A DNA stretch of 64,000 nucleotides, from contig NZ_JAFKHE010000028.1 in assembly GCF_017307495.1 (NCBI RefSeq), positions 1-64,000 on the forward strand, read 5' to 3'. Under the pieces are notes generated by a model that did no database searches, had not been told where the DNA came from, and saw only the letters and a list, made by a program, of their open reading frames with translations. This DNA is from Devosia sp. (GTDB taxonomy: Bacteria > Pseudomonadota > Alphaproteobacteria > Rhizobiales > Devosiaceae). Positions 1 to 8,200 of this stretch are shown here, one piece after another (the stretch's first letter is position 1; every line of letters starts with the position of its first letter). Position numbers and translations under genes: made by a program.

Positions 1-183
1 TGGAGAGAACCAGCCGCGCACGCTCCCTCACGGCAGCGGTCTCACCCAGACCTCGATAAGACCGGCGCGGCGACGGCCGTTTCATTTGCGGACTACCCGC
101 GTGGCCCTGAACCGCGCCGGTCACCCCGCCCATCCATCACCCGGAGCCGCAAGGCGGCCGGATGCGTCGTCGTGGCGAATTCC

Positions 184-207
184 GGATATAAAGCTTTCTT
201 TATGTCC
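184..207. promoter_or_regulatory. Palindromic operator upstream of ahcY (SahR-like site)
   Basis: The arms GGATATAAAG (184-193) and CTTTATGTCC (198-207) form an inverted repeat with 9 of 10 positions matching around a 4-nt spacer. The site ends just before the likely -35 box at 211. ArsR-family regulators of the methionine/SAH cycle (SahR) in Hyphomicrobiales are described with ATAAAG...CTTTAT sites, so this is a plausible binding site for such a regulator. The regulator gene itself is not in the window. The repeat is directly visible; the regulator assignment is inference. Confidence 0.55.
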
Positions 208-210
208 CGG

Positions 211-239
211 TTGCTAGGCTTGGCGCGGTTCAGTATAAG
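211..239 (+). promoter_or_regulatory. Probable sigma-70 promoter of ahcY
   Basis: TTGCTA (211-216) and TATAAG (234-239) are separated by 17 nt. This would give transcription starting near 246 and a leader of about 27 nt before the ahcY start at 273. Upstream, positions 1-170 contain no gene that I can support. Confidence 0.5.
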
Positions 240-272
240 CCGGTCAAACACGACCGACAGGAGACAGGGCCG

Positions 273-1673
273 ATGGCCAGCAACAACGACTACGTGGTCG
301 CCGATATCGGCCTTGCCGACTATGGCCGCAAGGAAATCGGCATGGCCGAGATCGAGATGCCCGGGCTGATGGCGATCCGCGAGGAATATGCGGCCAGGCA
401 GCCGCTGAAGGGCGCGCGCATCGCCGGCTCGCTGCACATGACCATCCAGACCGCCGTGCTGATCGAGACGCTCAAGGCTCTCGGCGCGGATGTGCGCTGG
501 GTCAGCTGCAACATCTTCTCGACCCAGGACCATGCCGCCGCCGCGATCGCCGCCGCCGGCATCCCGGTGTTCGCCAGGAAGGGCGAAACGCTCGAGGAAT
601 ACTGGGACTACACCGACCGGATGATGGACTGGCCCGGCGGCACCACGCCCAACATGATCCTCGACGATGGCGGCGACGCCACCATGCTGGTGTTGACTGG
701 CGCCAAGGCCGAGACCGACGTGTCGGTGCTCGACAACCCGCACAGCGGGGAAGAGGAGATCTTCTTCGCCACGATCAGGAAGCGCCTCGCCAGGGAACCG
801 CACTTCTATTCGAAGATCCGCGCCAATATCCGCGGCGTGTCGGAAGAGACGACGACGGGCGTGATGCGGCTCTACCAGCTGCAGCAGAAGGGCGAGCTGC
901 CCTTCCCGGCGATCAACGTCAACGACAGCGTCACCAAGTCGAAGTTCGACAACAAGTACGGCACGCGTGAATCGCTGGTCGACGCCATCCGCCGCGGCAC
1001 CGACGTGATGCTGGCCGGCAAGGTGGCGATCGTGTGCGGCTATGGCGACGTCGGCAAGGGCTCGGCCCAGTCGCTGCGCGGCGCCGGCGCCCGCGTGCTG
1101 GTCACCGAGGTCGATCCGATCTGCGCGCTGCAGGCGGCAATGGACGGCTACGAGGTGGTGACGCTCGAGGATGCGGCGCATCGCGCCGACATCGTCGTCA
1201 CCGCCACGGGGAACAAGGACGTCGTCACCCTCGACGACATCCGCAACCTCAAGGACATGGCGATCGTCTGCAACATCGGCCACTTCGACAACGAGATCCA
1301 GGTTGCGGAACTGCGCAACTACAAGTGGACCAACGTCAAGCCGCAGGTCGACATCGTCGAGCTCGCGCCGGGCAGGCGCATCGTGCTGCTGTCCGAAGGG
1401 CGCCTGGTCAACCTCGGCAATGCCACCGGCCACCCGAGCTTCGTGATGAGCGCCTCGTTCGCCAACCAGACGCTGGCGCAGATCGAGCTGTGGACCAATG
1501 CCGACAAGCTGGACAAGGCCGTGCACGTGCTGCCCAAGCATCTCGACGAGAAAGTCGCCGAACTGCACCTGAGCAAGCTGGGCGCCAAGCTCACCAGGCT
1601 CAGCAAGGGCCAGGCCGACTATATCGGCGTCAGCGCCGAAGGGCCGTTCAAGTCCGAGCAGTACCGCTACTGA
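273..1673 (+). CDS. ahcY: Adenosylhomocysteinase (S-adenosyl-L-homocysteine hydrolase)
   Basis: This cytosolic enzyme reversibly splits S-adenosylhomocysteine into adenosine and homocysteine. It removes the product inhibitor of methyltransferases and feeds the methionine cycle. The 466-residue length is normal for bacterial SahH. The catalytic Lys/Asp segment [11 protein letters not shown] lies near residues 216-226. The NAD-binding glycine motif GYGDVGKGS is near 255-263, and the protein ends in the family signature KSEQYRY. The ATG at 273 is preceded by GGAGA at a suitable distance. Upstream is a palindromic operator that suggests control by a SAH- or methionine-sensing repressor, and an intrinsic terminator follows. 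The neighbourhood ahcY-divL-tsaE is typical of Hyphomicrobiales. Confidence 0.98.
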   Translation: MASNNDYVVADIGLADYGRKEIGMAEIEMPGLMAIREEYAARQPLKGARIAGSLHMTIQTAVLIETLKALGADVRWVSCNIFSTQDHAAAAIAAAGIPVFARKGETLEEYWDYTDRMMDWPGGTTPNMILDDGGDATMLVLTGAKAETDVSVLDNPHSGEEEIFFATIRKRLAREPHFYSKIRANIRGVSEETTTGVMRLYQLQQKGELPFPAINVNDSVTKSKFDNKYGTRESLVDAIRRGTDVMLAGKVAIVCGYGDVGKGSAQSLRGAGARVLVTEVDPICALQAAMDGYEVVTLEDAAHRADIVVTATGNKDVVTLDDIRNLKDMAIVCNIGHFDNEIQVAELRNYKWTNVKPQVDIVELAPGRRIVLLSEGRLVNLGNATGHPSFVMSASFANQTLAQIELWTNADKLDKAVHVLPKHLDEKVAELHLSKLGAKLTRLSKGQADYIGVSAEGPFKSEQYRY

Positions 1674-1680
1674 GTTTTCG

Positions 1681-1711
1681 AAGGGCGCCCACGAGGCGCC
1701 CTTTCTTTCTT
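1681..1711 (+). terminator. Intrinsic terminator after ahcY
   Basis: A perfect 9-bp stem AAGGGCGCC/GGCGCCCTT (1681-1689 and 1695-1703) has a 5-nt loop and is followed by the T-rich tract TCTTTCTT. It lies 8 nt after the ahcY stop codon. Confidence 0.85.
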
Positions 1712-1730
1712 GCCGTTGCACTTCCAGCGT

Positions 1731-1775
1731 CCGCCTTCTCCCCTTGCGGGAGAAGGTCAGGCGGAGAGTGAGGGG
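1731..1775. repeat. Short palindromic repeat (REP-like)
   Basis: An imperfect palindrome centred on CCTTCTCCCCTTGCGGGAGAAGG is followed by a GAGGGG tail. It belongs to the same general type as the larger paired element at 5088-5190, which has the core CCCTCTCCCC...GGGGAGAGGG. It lies in the ahcY-divL gap. Confidence 0.6.
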
Positions 1776-2121
1776 ATCACCCCCCACCCCCCGCAAAAAA
1801 ACCCGCCCAAATCACCGCGGCGTTAACGAAGCGTTCACTGTTCGGACTCCGGTCAACACCCTATCTGGCCACGATCCCCGCTCTTCACATGCAATTTGAC
1901 TCTTTTTGCGCGAATCCCCGCCCGGTAATGTCGGGTGATTCGGCGGTTACGGGTTCTTGTCCCGCCGGACACGCGGCGAATCACGGGGCTCGGCGCGGCA
2001 GTTTTGAGTGGTCACGCCTTCGAACCGGAAAAGTCTGCAACTTTTCCTGAAGGCGCTCAGGTGCGGTGTATCGCCGGCCATTGCGGCGGCGAGAGCGGCA
2101 ATTTCGGGTTAGGGGCAGTCT
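1776..2121. other. Intergenic region upstream of divL, no gene seen
   Basis: About 350 bp lie between the repeat and divL. No reading frame with convincing family features is present; the open frame 1935-2705 runs out of frame into divL and looks like a GC-rich shadow. It presumably holds the divL promoter. The only motif I noticed is TTAA-N7-TTCA at 1823-1837, a near match to the CtrA consensus TTAA-N7-TTAA. GGGG (2112-2115) lies a few bases before the divL ATG. Confidence 0.5.
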
Positions 2122-4599
2122 ATGGCGCCGGATCGGGTCCGGAACGATTGGGGATTCGCGGGGACGGTTGCGAGCCTCGTGACCCTGCTGAGCGCGTCGC
2201 CAGCCCTGGCCCAGGGCATCAGCTCCGGCAACGTCATGGGCGCCGCCCCCGTCGCCATCGCGCTGGGCGCCGGCGCCTTCGCGCTGATAGCGGTGGCGCT
2301 GGTGCGCCGCATGCTCAGAGACGGCCGCACCGCCCGACAGCGCGCCGCCGAGCAGATTTCGCGCCTGCGCGCCCGGGTCGACGAATACGAGGCGCTGCTC
2401 GCCGGCGGACGCGAGATCATCGTGCTGTGGGCCAACCCGGGCGAAGGCCCGCGCTTCCTCGGCCAGGCTTCGGCGTTGCTGCCGCCCGGCCGGCGGGCCG
2501 AGGCGGTGCTCGATTTCGCCACCTGGCTACCGGACGCCGATGCCGACCGGCTGGCGCGCGCCATCGAGGCGCTGCGCGTCGGCGGGCGCGGCTTCCAGCT
2601 GAACCTCGCGGCGAGGGACGGACGCACGGTGCGCGCCGTCGGCTCCCTGCTCGGCAACGGCGCGGCGCTGCGACTGCGGCCCGCCGTCGCGCCGGCGGCC
2701 GGTGAGACCGTGGCGACCATGCCCGCCCCCGCGGTTGCCGCCGAACCGGCGCCGACCGATACGGCCATGGCGCGCACGGTGCTCGCCAGCCTGGGCAAGC
2801 CCGCGTTCCTGCGCGACGGCTCCGGACGGCTCGTCTTCGCCAATGCGCCCTACCACGACCTGGCCCGGGCGCTGGGCCGCAAGACCAGCGAGAGCCAGCC
2901 GGCCGAGTTGATCGACCCCGGCCTGCTGCAGCGCAACCAGGCCGTGCCCGGCGATGCCCGCAAGCCGCAGGCCACGACGGTGACGCTCGGCGAACTGGGC
3001 GAGTTCGACGTCGTCGACTTCGCGGTCAACGGCGGCTCCGCCGGCTATCTGCACCCGCGGACCGACCCGGCCGCCAGGGACAACGGGCTGCATCACCTGA
3101 GCACCATCATCGAGGCGCTGGCCAGCCCGATCGCGATCTTCAACGCCAATCGCGAGCTGGTGCAGTTCAACCGCGCCTATCGCGACCTGTGGCAGCTCGA
3201 TGCCAACTGGCTGCGGCTGGGGCTCGACGAGCGGGCCATCCTCGACAAGCTGCGCACCGAGGGCAAGCTCCCCAACGAGCCCGACTACCAGGGCTGGCGC
3301 ACCCGGCACCTCAGCTCCTACCAGTTGCGCGGGCCGCGCGAGCTCGAGCCCTGGCACCTGCCCGACGGCCGCACCGTGCAGGTGATTGCGGCGCCGGCCG
3401 GCCCGAAGGGCGGGGTGATCTATGTGTTCGAGGACATCACCGACCAGTTGAACCTGAAGAGCCAGCACCAGGCGGTGCTGGACGTGCAGCGGTCGACGCT
3501 GAACGCACTGAGCGAAGCGGTGGCCGTGTTCGGCACCAACGGGCGGCTGACGCTCTCCAATCCCAAGCTGTCGACGCTGTGGAAGCTGCCGACCAACCTG
3601 TTCGCCGACAATCCGCATATCGACCAGATCGCCGAAGCGGCGGCCAAGGCCCTGCCCGACGACGGGGCAGCGATCTGGCGCGACCTCAAGCGCTCGATCA
3701 TCGACCTCAATCCGACGCGCTCGGACCGGCAGGGTCGCATCACCCGCGCCGACGGCAAGCTGATCGACTACGCCGTGGTGCGCCTGCCCGACGGGCAGAC
3801 GATGATGACCTTCCTCGACGTGACCGAGAGCGCCAACTACCAGCGCGTGCTCAAGGAGCGCAACGACGCTCTGATCACGGCCGACCGGCTGAAGGACGCG
3901 TTCGTCCAGAACGTTTCCTACGAGTTGCGCTCGCCGCTCACCAACATCATCGGCTTTGCCGACCTGCTGGCCTCGGGGGTCGCCGGTCAGCTCAACGACA
4001 AGCAGGCGAGCTACACCAACTACATCCGCGCCTCGAGCGCGACGCTGGGCGTGCTGATCGACAACATCCTCGACCTCGCGACGGTGGATGCGGGCATTGC
4101 CGAGCTGCAGCCCGAGCAGCAGGACGTCGCGGCGCTGGTCGAGAAGGCGCGCGCCGGGCTCACCGCCACCTTCCCCGAGGTCGATGGCGAACCGGCGCTC
4201 AACCTCAAGGTGGTGATCGAGCCGGACCTGCCGGTGTTCGTCGCCGACGGCACGCGCATCGTCAACGTGCTCTACAACCTGCTGTCGAACGCGGCCCGCT
4301 TCTCCGAGCCGGGCGGCGAGGTGAAGCTCACCGTCTCGGGCCGCACCGGGCGCCTCCAGTTCGTCGTCGAGGACGAGGGCGCCCCGATGTCGGAAGAGAT
4401 GCGGCAGGCGCTGCTCGACCGCGACGACGCGCTGACCGGCGCGGCGCGGCAGCGCGGCGCCGGCCTCGGCCTCGCCATCGTGCGTGCCTTCGTCAACATG
4501 CATGGCGGCACGATCAGCATCGAGCGGCGCGAGCCGCGCGGCACGCGGGTGATCGTCAGCCTGCCCAGCGACGTGGCGCTGGCGGGCGCGGCCGAGTAG
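2122..4599 (+). CDS. divL: DivL-like PAS pseudo-histidine kinase (Tyr in H-box)
   Basis: This is a membrane-anchored, PAS-containing histidine-kinase homologue of 825 residues. The N-terminus has a hydrophobic signal/TM stretch ending in SPALA (about 10-30) and a second TM segment near 41-62. PAS-like regions follow at about 320-440 and 450-570. The dimerisation box reads FVQNVSYELRSPLTNIIGF, with Tyr600 where the phospho-accepting His belongs. The N-box (NLLSNAARF, about 719) and G2 box (GAGLGLAIV, about 780) persist, while the G1 box (DEGAPM) is degenerate. Tyr at this position is the hallmark of DivL, which in Caulobacter modulates CckA and so the CtrA cell-cycle phosphorelay. Location between ahcY and tsaE supports orthology. 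The DivL name rests on the Tyr and the context; no alignment was run. Confidence 0.82.
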   Translation: MAPDRVRNDWGFAGTVASLVTLLSASPALAQGISSGNVMGAAPVAIALGAGAFALIAVALVRRMLRDGRTARQRAAEQISRLRARVDEYEALLAGGREIIVLWANPGEGPRFLGQASALLPPGRRAEAVLDFATWLPDADADRLARAIEALRVGGRGFQLNLAARDGRTVRAVGSLLGNGAALRLRPAVAPAAGETVATMPAPAVAAEPAPTDTAMARTVLASLGKPAFLRDGSGRLVFANAPYHDLARALGRKTSESQPAELIDPGLLQRNQAVPGDARKPQATTVTLGELGEFDVVDFAVNGGSAGYLHPRTDPAARDNGLHHLSTIIEALASPIAIFNANRELVQFNRAYRDLWQLDANWLRLGLDERAILDKLRTEGKLPNEPDYQGWRTRHLSSYQLRGPRELEPWHLPDGRTVQVIAAPAGPKGGVIYVFEDITDQLNLKSQHQAVLDVQRSTLNALSEAVAVFGTNGRLTLSNPKLSTLWKLPTNLFADNPHIDQIAEAAAKALPDDGAAIWRDLKRSIIDLNPTRSDRQGRITRADGKLIDYAVVRLPDGQTMMTFLDVTESANYQRVLKERNDALITADRLKDAFVQNVSYELRSPLTNIIGFADLLASGVAGQLNDKQASYTNYIRASSATLGVLIDNILDLATVDAGIAELQPEQQDVAALVEKARAGLTATFPEVDGEPALNLKVVIEPDLPVFVADGTRIVNVLYNLLSNAARFSEPGGEVKLTVSGRTGRLQFVVEDEGAPMSEEMRQALLDRDDALTGAARQRGAGLGLAIVRAFVNMHGGTISIERREPRGTRVIVSLPSDVALAGAAE

Positions 4600-4638
4600 G
4601 GCTTTGCGCGCGACGGCAGCCTCGGCTATGCCCAAGCC

Positions 4639-5079
4639 ATGAGCCAGACCCTCACCCTTGCCGACGACGATGCGACCGCCGCCCTGGGCCGCCGGCTCGC
4701 CGTCCGGCTCGAGCCCGGCGACCTGGTACTGCTCGAGGGCGACCTCGGCGCCGGCAAGACGGCACTGGCGCGCGCCATCGTCAGGACGCTGGTCGGGGAC
4801 GAGCGGCTCGACGTGCCCTCGCCGAGCTTTGCCCTGGTGCAGCCCTACGAGGCGAACGGCCACCCGATCCTGCACGCCGATCTCTATCGCCTCGGCGATC
4901 CGCGCGAGGTCGACGAACTGGGCCTGTTCGACCGGCCCGATGCGATCGTGCTCGTCGAGTGGGCGGAGCGATCGGCCGAGGTGGTGGCGCAGGGGACGGT
5001 GCAGGTGACGCTGGCGGTGCCGCCGGGCGGCGCGGGCCGGGTGGCGACGGTGGCGTTTGCCGATGGGCGGACGGTGTAG
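4639..5079 (+). CDS. tsaE: tRNA threonylcarbamoyladenosine biosynthesis ATPase TsaE
   Basis: This small P-loop ATPase of the TsaB/TsaD/TsaE system installs N6-threonylcarbamoyladenosine at A37 of ANN-decoding tRNAs. The 146 residues carry Walker A GDLGAGKT (about 34-41), the SPSFALVQ segment and HADLYRLG, followed by LVEWAER near the C-terminus, all usual for the TsaE/YjeE family. It lies 39 bp after divL on the same strand, so the two may be co-transcribed. In many Hyphomicrobiales a phosphotransferase and a nucleotidyltransferase (AmgK/MurU type) separate tsaE from addB. Here only a palindromic element does. Confidence 0.95.
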   Translation: MSQTLTLADDDATAALGRRLAVRLEPGDLVLLEGDLGAGKTALARAIVRTLVGDERLDVPSPSFALVQPYEANGHPILHADLYRLGDPREVDELGLFDRPDAIVLVEWAERSAEVVAQGTVQVTLAVPPGGAGRVATVAFADGRTV

Positions 5080-5087
5080 CCGCACTT

Positions 5088-5190
5088 CCCCTCACCCTGG
5101 CCCTCTCCCCAGCGGGGAGAGGGGACGCGAGACCACGGACAGTGCCACATCGCCCCCTCTCCCCGCTGGGGAGAGGGTCGGGGTGAGGGG
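5088..5190. repeat. Paired inverted palindromic element (BIME-like)
   Basis: Two roughly 37-bp arms face each other. The left runs from CCCCTCACCCTGG at 5088 to 5124. The right runs from about 5153 to 5190 and ends GGGTGAGGGG. Each arm is itself a palindrome of CCTCTCCCC and GGGGAGAGG. They are separated by about 28 nt of unrelated sequence. The whole element fills most of the gap between tsaE and addB. Confidence 0.8.
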
Positions 5191-5235
5191 CAGTGCCCGC
5201 TGGACTTCCCCGGCCCTACCCGCTCAAATCGCTGC

Positions 5236-8190
5236 ATGCGCCGCGACTCGCTCTTTTCCATCGCGCCCCACGCGCCCTTCCTTTCGACGCTCGCGGCGCG
5301 GGTGCTCGACGGCACGCTGTTGGGCGACTGGCGGCGCGAGGGGGCGTTCTGGCTCAGCGACGTCACCATCATCCTGCCGACGCGGCGCGCACGGCTGGCG
5401 CTGGCGGCGGAATTCGCGCGCCAATCGGGCGGGACGGCACTGCTGCCCGACATCCGCACCTTCGGCGGCGAGGTGGCGGACGAGGAGCCGTTCCTGCCGC
5501 CCTTCGATGCACCGGCGATCGCGCCGGCGGCCTCGGCGCTCGAGCGGCGGCTGACGCTGTCACACCTGGTGCGGCTGTTCGCCGAGCAGGCCGGGAGCTT
5601 CGCCACGCCCCCCAACGCGGCAGAAATCTTCTGGCTCGCCGACTCGCTGGGCGAGGTGGTGGACGATTTCACCATCGAGGGGGTCTCGCCCGACCAGCTG
5701 AAGGACCTGGTGCCCGAGAGCCTGGCGGAGAACTGGCAGCAGATCCTGAGGTTCCTCGACGTGGCGCTCAAGGCCTGGCCGGCGATCCTCGCCGAACAGG
5801 GCAAGATCGACGCCGCCGCGGCGCGCAACGAGCGGCTGCTGCGGCAGGCCGGGGCCGCCGCGCACATCTACGGCGACCGGCCGGTGATCGCGGCCGGCTC
5901 CACCGGCTCGATCCCGGCGACGGCAGCGCTGCTCAAGGCGATCGCGGAACTGCCGCGCGGCGTGCTGGTGCTGCCGGGGCTCGACACCGGCTTGTCGCCG
6001 GAGCAGCACGAACGGATGCTCACGGGCGGGACAACGCAGGGCCACCCGCAATACGGGCTGATGAAGCTGCTGCGCAGCCTCGAGGCCGGCATCGGCGACG
6101 TGGTCGAGCTGGCGGGCGCGCATCCGCGAACGACGCTGGCCCGTGCCGCCCTCGCCCCGGCCAGCGAGACCCCGAACTGGCCGGGCTGGCGGGCGGCGTT
6201 GCCGGTCGCCGATGCGCTGGCGGGGGTCTCGATCCTCGCCGCGCGCAACGCCGATGTCGAGGCGCGGGCGATCGCGCTCGCGGCCCGCGCCAAGCTGGCG
6301 GACGGCAAGACCGTCGGCATCATCGCGCGCGACCAGACCCTGGCCCGCCGCATCGCGGTGGAGCTCAAGCGCCACGGCATCGCGGTCGACGATGCGGCAG
6401 GAACCCCGCTCTACCAGTCGGGCGCCGGCCGCCTGGCGCGGCAGGTGCTGGCGGCCGCGGCGAGCGACTATGCGGCGATCGACATCATCGCGCTGCTGCG
6501 CAACGCGGCGGTGTCGCTGGGGCTCGACCGGCTCGACGTGCGCCGCGCGGCGGATCATCTGGATCTCAGGCTGCGCCGCATCCGTCCCCTGCCGGGGCTG
6601 GCCGGGTTGCACGGCCTCGCCGACCGGGACGACGTGCGCGCGGTGCTGACGCAGGTGGGCGCGGCGATGGAGCCGGTTACGGCGCTGCAGGCACAGGCCT
6701 CGCTGACCGCTCCCGAGCTGGCTGCGGCGCTGCGCCAGACCCTGGGCGCGCTCGCTCCCGACACGGAGCCGCCCGGCATGGTCGAGTTCCGGCGCTGGGC
6801 CGAGGACCTGGCGGCCACCGAGCAGGCCGGCACGCCGTTTCCGCCCAACGACCTCGATGCGGTGCTGGCGGCGCTGCTGGCCGGCGCCAAGGCGCAGGGG
6901 CCGGTGTCGCAGCGCGACGACATCCACATCTGGGGCGAGCTCGAGGCGCGGCTGCAGAATCCGGACCTGATGATCCTTGCCGGAATGAACGAGGACATCT
7001 GGCCGGCCGTCGCCGATCCCGGCCCGTGGCTCAGCCGCGGCATGCGCATCGGCATCGGGCTCGAGCCGCCGGAGCGGCAGCAGGGGCTGGCGGCGCACGA
7101 TTTCGCCATGGCGTTCGGCAATGCCGAGGTGCTGATCGCCTATGCCGAGCGCATCGGCACCTCACCCGCCCTGCCCTCGCCGCTCCTGCAGCGCATCGAT
7201 GCGTTCATCGGGGAGGCAGAGGCGAGAGCGCTGCGCGAACGTGGGGCGGTGTGGCTCGCCCAGGCCGAGGCGATCGACCATGCCGGCGTGCCGCGCCCGG
7301 CGCCGCGGCCAATGCCCAACCCGCCGGCCAGCCTCCGCCCGCGCAAACTGTCGATCACCGAGGTCGAGCCGCTGATGCGCTCGCCCTACGACATCTATGC
7401 CAAGCGCGTTCTCGGCCTCTACCGGCTCGAACCGCTCGGCACCGAGCCAAGCGCGCGCGAGCGCGGCACCATGATCCACGGCGTGTTCGAGCGCTTCATC
7501 CGCGACGGGCTGGATGTCGAGGCGGCCGATGCGCTGCCCACGATGATGGGATTTGCCCGGCAGGCCTTCGAGGGGCTCGACGCGATCAAGGAGCGGCGCG
7601 ACATCTGGCTCAAGCGCTTCGAGCGCGCGGCGCGGCAGTTCCTCGACTACGAGCGGAGGCGCGACCCGCACATCGCCGCGCGCCACGCCGAGCTCAGGGG
7701 GGAGTGGGTGTTCCCGACGCTCGACAATTTCACCCTCGTGGGCAAGGCCGACCGGCTCGACGTGAAGCGCGACGGCACGCTCGAGATCATCGACTTCAAG
7801 ACCGGCGGCGTGCCGGCGCCCGGCGACATGCGCGCCTTCGATGCGCCGCAGCTGTTGCTCGAGGCGGCGATGGCGCGCGCCGGCGTATTTGCCGAACTGG
7901 GGCCGGTCCACAGTTCGGCGCTGACCTACATCAAGATCGGCCTCGGGCCGGCGGCCTTCCAGGTCATGCCGTTCAGGCTGCCCAAGGGCCTGGAGCTGAT
8001 GGATGCAGTGGGCGAGATCGAGCGTCGCCTGCAGCGCCATGTCGACGCCTTCCTGCTGCATGACGGGTTGCCGATGACGGCGCGCATCCGGCCGCGGGCC
8101 GAGACGGGACGCAAATCCTTCCCTGGCGACTACGATCACCTGGCGCGCACCGACGAATGGACGCTGACGGCGGGGGTGGACGATCCATGA
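5236..8190 (+). CDS. addB: Double-strand break repair protein AddB (alphaproteobacterial type)
   Basis: This is the B subunit of the AddAB helicase-nuclease, which processes double-strand DNA ends for RecA-dependent repair. The 984 residues start with the inactivated helicase-like region (ILPTRRARLALAAEF) that lacks a Walker A motif. Near the C-terminus is a RecB-type PD-(D/E)XK nuclease domain with VGKADRLD and EIIDFKTGG (about 836-855). The protein contains no cysteine, so it cannot hold the four-Cys iron-sulfur cluster known from Bacillus AddB; alphaproteobacterial AddB is treated as a separate subfamily. It is followed after 10 bp by addA. The ATG at 5236 gives the usual N-terminus with no better alternative seen. 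Confidence 0.95.
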   Translation: MRRDSLFSIAPHAPFLSTLAARVLDGTLLGDWRREGAFWLSDVTIILPTRRARLALAAEFARQSGGTALLPDIRTFGGEVADEEPFLPPFDAPAIAPAASALERRLTLSHLVRLFAEQAGSFATPPNAAEIFWLADSLGEVVDDFTIEGVSPDQLKDLVPESLAENWQQILRFLDVALKAWPAILAEQGKIDAAAARNERLLRQAGAAAHIYGDRPVIAAGSTGSIPATAALLKAIAELPRGVLVLPGLDTGLSPEQHERMLTGGTTQGHPQYGLMKLLRSLEAGIGDVVELAGAHPRTTLARAALAPASETPNWPGWRAALPVADALAGVSILAARNADVEARAIALAARAKLADGKTVGIIARDQTLARRIAVELKRHGIAVDDAAGTPLYQSGAGRLARQVLAAAASDYAAIDIIALLRNAAVSLGLDRLDVRRAADHLDLRLRRIRPLPGLAGLHGLADRDDVRAVLTQVGAAMEPVTALQAQASLTAPELAAALRQTLGALAPDTEPPGMVEFRRWAEDLAATEQAGTPFPPNDLDAVLAALLAGAKAQGPVSQRDDIHIWGELEARLQNPDLMILAGMNEDIWPAVADPGPWLSRGMRIGIGLEPPERQQGLAAHDFAMAFGNAEVLIAYAERIGTSPALPSPLLQRIDAFIGEAEARALRERGAVWLAQAEAIDHAGVPRPAPRPMPNPPASLRPRKLSITEVEPLMRSPYDIYAKRVLGLYRLEPLGTEPSARERGTMIHGVFERFIRDGLDVEAADALPTMMGFARQAFEGLDAIKERRDIWLKRFERAARQFLDYERRRDPHIAARHAELRGEWVFPTLDNFTLVGKADRLDVKRDGTLEIIDFKTGGVPAPGDMRAFDAPQLLLEAAMARAGVFAELGPVHSSALTYIKIGLGPAAFQVMPFRLPKGLELMDAVGEIERRLQRHVDAFLLHDGLPMTARIRPRAETGRKSFPGDYDHLARTDEWTLTAGVDDP

Positions 8191-8200
8191 GAACCCAACA

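Noticed and set aside
172-272. SAH or SAM riboswitch in the ahcY leader
   Set aside because: The predicted leader is only about 27 nt and no conserved riboswitch core is visible; the DNA palindrome explains control better.
1935-2705. An open plus-strand frame beginning upstream of divL
   Set aside because: It runs out of frame into divL and is Arg/Ala-rich without conserved motifs.
2527-5085. An 852-codon open frame on the minus strand opposite divL and tsaE
   Set aside because: It covers both sense genes and its translation has no domain-like pattern, so it is a GC-driven shadow.
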